8,144 nt of DNA, from assembly GCA_017999215.1 (NCBI GenBank), contig JAGOBQ010000167.1, positions 1 through 8,144 of the forward strand, given 5' to 3'. This document shows, one piece after another, positions 6,865-8,144 of the stretch; the first letter of the stretch is position 1; every line of letters begins with the position of its first letter. Origin of the DNA: Thermoanaerobaculia bacterium. Its GTDB lineage: Bacteria > Acidobacteriota > Thermoanaerobaculia > UBA5066. The translations under genes and the position numbers were made by a program. Below the pieces are notes generated by a model. It had not been told where the DNA came from. It worked only from the letters and a program-made list of their open reading frames with translations, and did not search any database.

Positions 6865-7233
6865 TCAGTCGGCGGCCTTCTGCCAGAGAGCGAACCGGGC
6901 GCCCGCGGGGTCGTCGAGCCAGGCGAACCAGCCCTGGCCGGGCACCTCGGTCTTCGGCGCTCGGAGGACGGCCCCGAGCCCGAGGGCGCGCGCCACGGCG
7001 GCCTCCACGTCGGGAACGCCGAAGTAGGTGATCCAGGAGGGGCGCTCGTCGTGCGGCGTGAGGCCCATGAGCCCCGCCCCCGGGCCGCCCCCGGGCTGGA
7101 TCTCGGTGTAGTCGAGCTCCGCGTGGTGCTTCATCTCCCACCCGAAGAGGCCCGCGTAGAAGTCGCGGGCCTCGGCGGTCTTCGGGGTGTGGAGCTCGGC
7201 ATAGACGATCGGGTGGAGAGGGCTCGTGTTCAT
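6865..7233 (-). CDS. VOC family (glyoxalase/bleomycin-resistance-like) protein
   Basis: A 122-residue small cytoplasmic protein with a single VOC module made of two beta-alpha-beta-beta-beta halves. The first half contains VYAELHTPKTAEARDFYAGL then FGWEM (residues 10-34). The second begins at ITYFGVPDVEAAVARALGLG (68-87) and ends DPAGARFALWQ (108-118). The FYAGLFGW signature fits the group often annotated as related to lactoylglutathione lyase, but no complete metal-ligand set is obvious and the substrate cannot be assigned. The ATG at 7233 has AAGGA at 7245-7241 with 7-base spacing. It is the first gene of a likely two-gene unit with the WYL regulator, preceded by the repeat at 7267-7294. 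VOC genes paired with YafY-type regulators are a familiar arrangement. Confidence 0.92.
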   Translation of the reverse strand: MNTSPLHPIVYAELHTPKTAEARDFYAGLFGWEMKHHAELDYTEIQPGGGPGAGLMGLTPHDERPSWITYFGVPDVEAAVARALGLGAVLRAPKTEVPGQGWFAWLDDPAGARFALWQKAAD

Positions 7234-7266
7234 GGGAGGTTCCTTTCGCCGTAGAGCCTCGCTCTC

Positions 7267-7294
7267 CGCTCCTGCCAGCGTCCTGTCAGGAGCG
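7267..7294. promoter_or_regulatory. Candidate operator of the VOC-WYL unit: inverted and direct repeat
   Basis: CGCTCCTG (7267-7274) and CAGGAGCG (7287-7294) are exact reverse complements, with three further pairs inside after one mismatch. The same segment also contains a direct repeat, TCCTGCCAG (7270-7278) and TCCTGTCAG (7281-7289), 11 bp apart and so on one face of the helix. It lies 33 bases upstream of the VOC start, where it could overlap the promoter (minus strand CTGGCA as a possible -35). The regulator encoded in the unit is the obvious candidate to bind it (inference). It is not a terminator, as no T-run follows. Confidence 0.45.
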
Positions 7295-7501
7295 TGTCCC
7301 GCCCCGGCGGCTCGCCGAATCCGGTTCCTCGTCGGTCCTCCCGACGCTCCTCATCCCCGGATTCGCCCTGTTCGTCCCTCCCGCTCGCGCGTCGGTCACA
7401 TCCGCGCACCCGGGCCGGCCGGGCTCCGTACCTCCGAGCGTGGAATGCCGAGACGCGGCGGCCGACGCGAACGAGCACGGTCCGCTCGTCGAACGAACGC
7501 T

Positions 7502-7507
7502 GGAGGT
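7502..7507 (+). promoter_or_regulatory. Shine-Dalgarno site of the MBL-fold gene
   Basis: GGAGGT lies 4 bases before the ATG at 7512. Together with the signal peptide that starts there, it fixes the start of a gene that is open at the window edge. I see no confident promoter in the preceding intergenic DNA. Confidence 0.65.
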
Positions 7508-7511
7508 CGTG

Positions 7512-8144
7512 ATGAAGCACGCGTGGAGCCGCCGGACGGCGGCGATCGCACTGACCCTGCTTGCGACGGGCTTCGCGGCGCCGGGCCGGGCCCAGGACGC
7601 GACGGGCCCGAAAGCCGTTGCCGGCGCCGGGAAGAACGAGCTCGGGCTGGAGGTCGTCCGGCTCAGCCCGCGGGTCGTGGTCGTCTACGGCGACCCGTGG
7701 GACAACGGGATCGTGGCGATCTCGACGAAGAAGGGGATCGTCGTCGTCGACGCCCCGTTCTCGAAGACGATCGGCGCCGCGTTCCGCGAGGCGATCCGGG
7801 CGGAGCTGAAGCGGAGCGACTTCGCCTTTCTCGTGAACACGCACGAGCACGTCTGCCACATCGGCGGCAACGCGGCCTTCGCCGACGTCCCGATCGTCGG
7901 GCACGAGTCGCTCCGCGACGAGGTCCTCTCCATGACGGCAGACCCCGGGCGCGTCCCGAAGCTCTGCGAGATGGCGGATCGGCAGGTCGCGCGCGTCCGG
8001 GACTACTTCACGAAGCGCGACCCGAAGAAGCTCGAGAGCGCCGACTGGGCCGTCTTCGAGAGGAGCTGGAAGACGATCCAGGCGAACGCGCGCGCGAACC
8101 CCGCCCTCGTCCCGCCGACGATCACGTTCGAGAAGGAGATGACC
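7512..8144 (+). CDS. Secreted metallo-beta-lactamase-fold hydrolase, 3' end outside window
   Basis: The frame runs 211 codons from ATG to the last base with no stop, so the gene is cut by the window edge. Residues 1-27 are a signal peptide (basic start, hydrophobic IALTLLATGFAA, cleavage likely after GRA), so it is exported. Residues about 47-125 are the first half of an MBL fold: strands VVVVYG and GIVVVDAPF, then the metal motif NTHEHVCHIGGN (109-120). H111, H113 and H116 are in the usual HxHxDH spacing, but Cys115 replaces the metal-binding Asp. The second set of ligands and the C-terminal half are not in the window. The family hydrolyses diverse substrates (thioesters, lactones, beta-lactams, phosphoesters), so the substrate is unknown. 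A helical insert with basic residues follows (about 135-200). It is divergent from the VOC-WYL unit. Confidence 0.88.
   Translation, partial: MKHAWSRRTAAIALTLLATGFAAPGRAQDATGPKAVAGAGKNELGLEVVRLSPRVVVVYGDPWDNGIVAISTKKGIVVVDAPFSKTIGAAFREAIRAELKRSDFAFLVNTHEHVCHIGGNAAFADVPIVGHESLRDEVLSMTADPGRVPKLCEMADRQVARVRDYFTKRDPKKLESADWAVFERSWKTIQANARANPALVPPTITFEKEMT

Noticed and set aside
7471..7489. Inverted repeat ACGAGC / GCTCGT with a 7-base loop upstream of the MBL-fold gene
   Set aside because: Six-base arms are common in this GC-rich DNA, there is no T-run, and no promoter element is nearby to give it meaning.
7230..7904. Minus-strand frame antisense to the MBL-fold gene and its upstream region
   Set aside because: No domain or ribosome binding site, and the opposite strand has a signal peptide, Shine-Dalgarno and MBL motifs.
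1..8144. Defence system, mobile element, CRISPR array or biosynthetic cluster
   Set aside because: No transposase, integrase, nuclease, reverse transcriptase, repeat-spacer array or synthase motif was found. Gene content and composition are uniform and look like ordinary chromosome.

Overview
The window is very GC-rich with strong G/C bias at third codon positions. Its mix of a HEAT-repeat protein, a hybrid sensor kinase with several PAS domains, a secreted DUF2911-TPR protein and a secreted metallo-beta-lactamase-fold protein suggests an environmental Acidobacteriota-like bacterium. Myxococcota or Gemmatimonadota are also possible. No rRNA, tRNA, insertion sequence, integrase, phage gene or CRISPR array was seen, so it looks like ordinary chromosome. 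High GC opens very long antisense reading frames across real genes, so several starts had to be chosen from domain boundaries, signal peptides and ribosome binding sites.

Layout. Bases 1-60 read as the last codons of a plus-strand gene that overlaps the 3' end of a minus-strand HEAT-repeat gene (41-1021). A 138-bp divergent intergenic region (1022-1159) holds a perfect inverted repeat and a plausible near-leaderless promoter. It separates the HEAT gene from a 960-residue PAS-GAF-PAS-PAS-histidine kinase-receiver hybrid kinase (1160-4042). The kinase converges, 15 bp apart, on a minus-strand short-chain dehydrogenase resembling the C-factor/sniffer branch (4058-4759). A second divergent region (4760-4990) leads to a secreted DUF2911 plus TPR protein (4991-6034). 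That gene converges on a minus-strand two-gene unit in which a VOC/glyoxalase-like protein (6865-7233) is transcribed before a YafY-type WYL regulator (6152-6835). The upstream region of this unit carries a compact repeat that looks like an operator. Finally, a secreted MBL-fold hydrolase (7512 onward) runs off the window end in frame.

How the genes fit together. The only clear functional unit is the VOC-WYL pair, where the regulator probably controls its own operon. The hybrid kinase has no partner response regulator or output gene nearby. The other genes look like independent single-gene units. I see no defence, secretion or biosynthetic system here. The most notable points are a Cys in place of the metal-binding Asp of the MBL motif, the repeat upstream of the VOC-WYL unit, and the architecture of the kinase promoter region.
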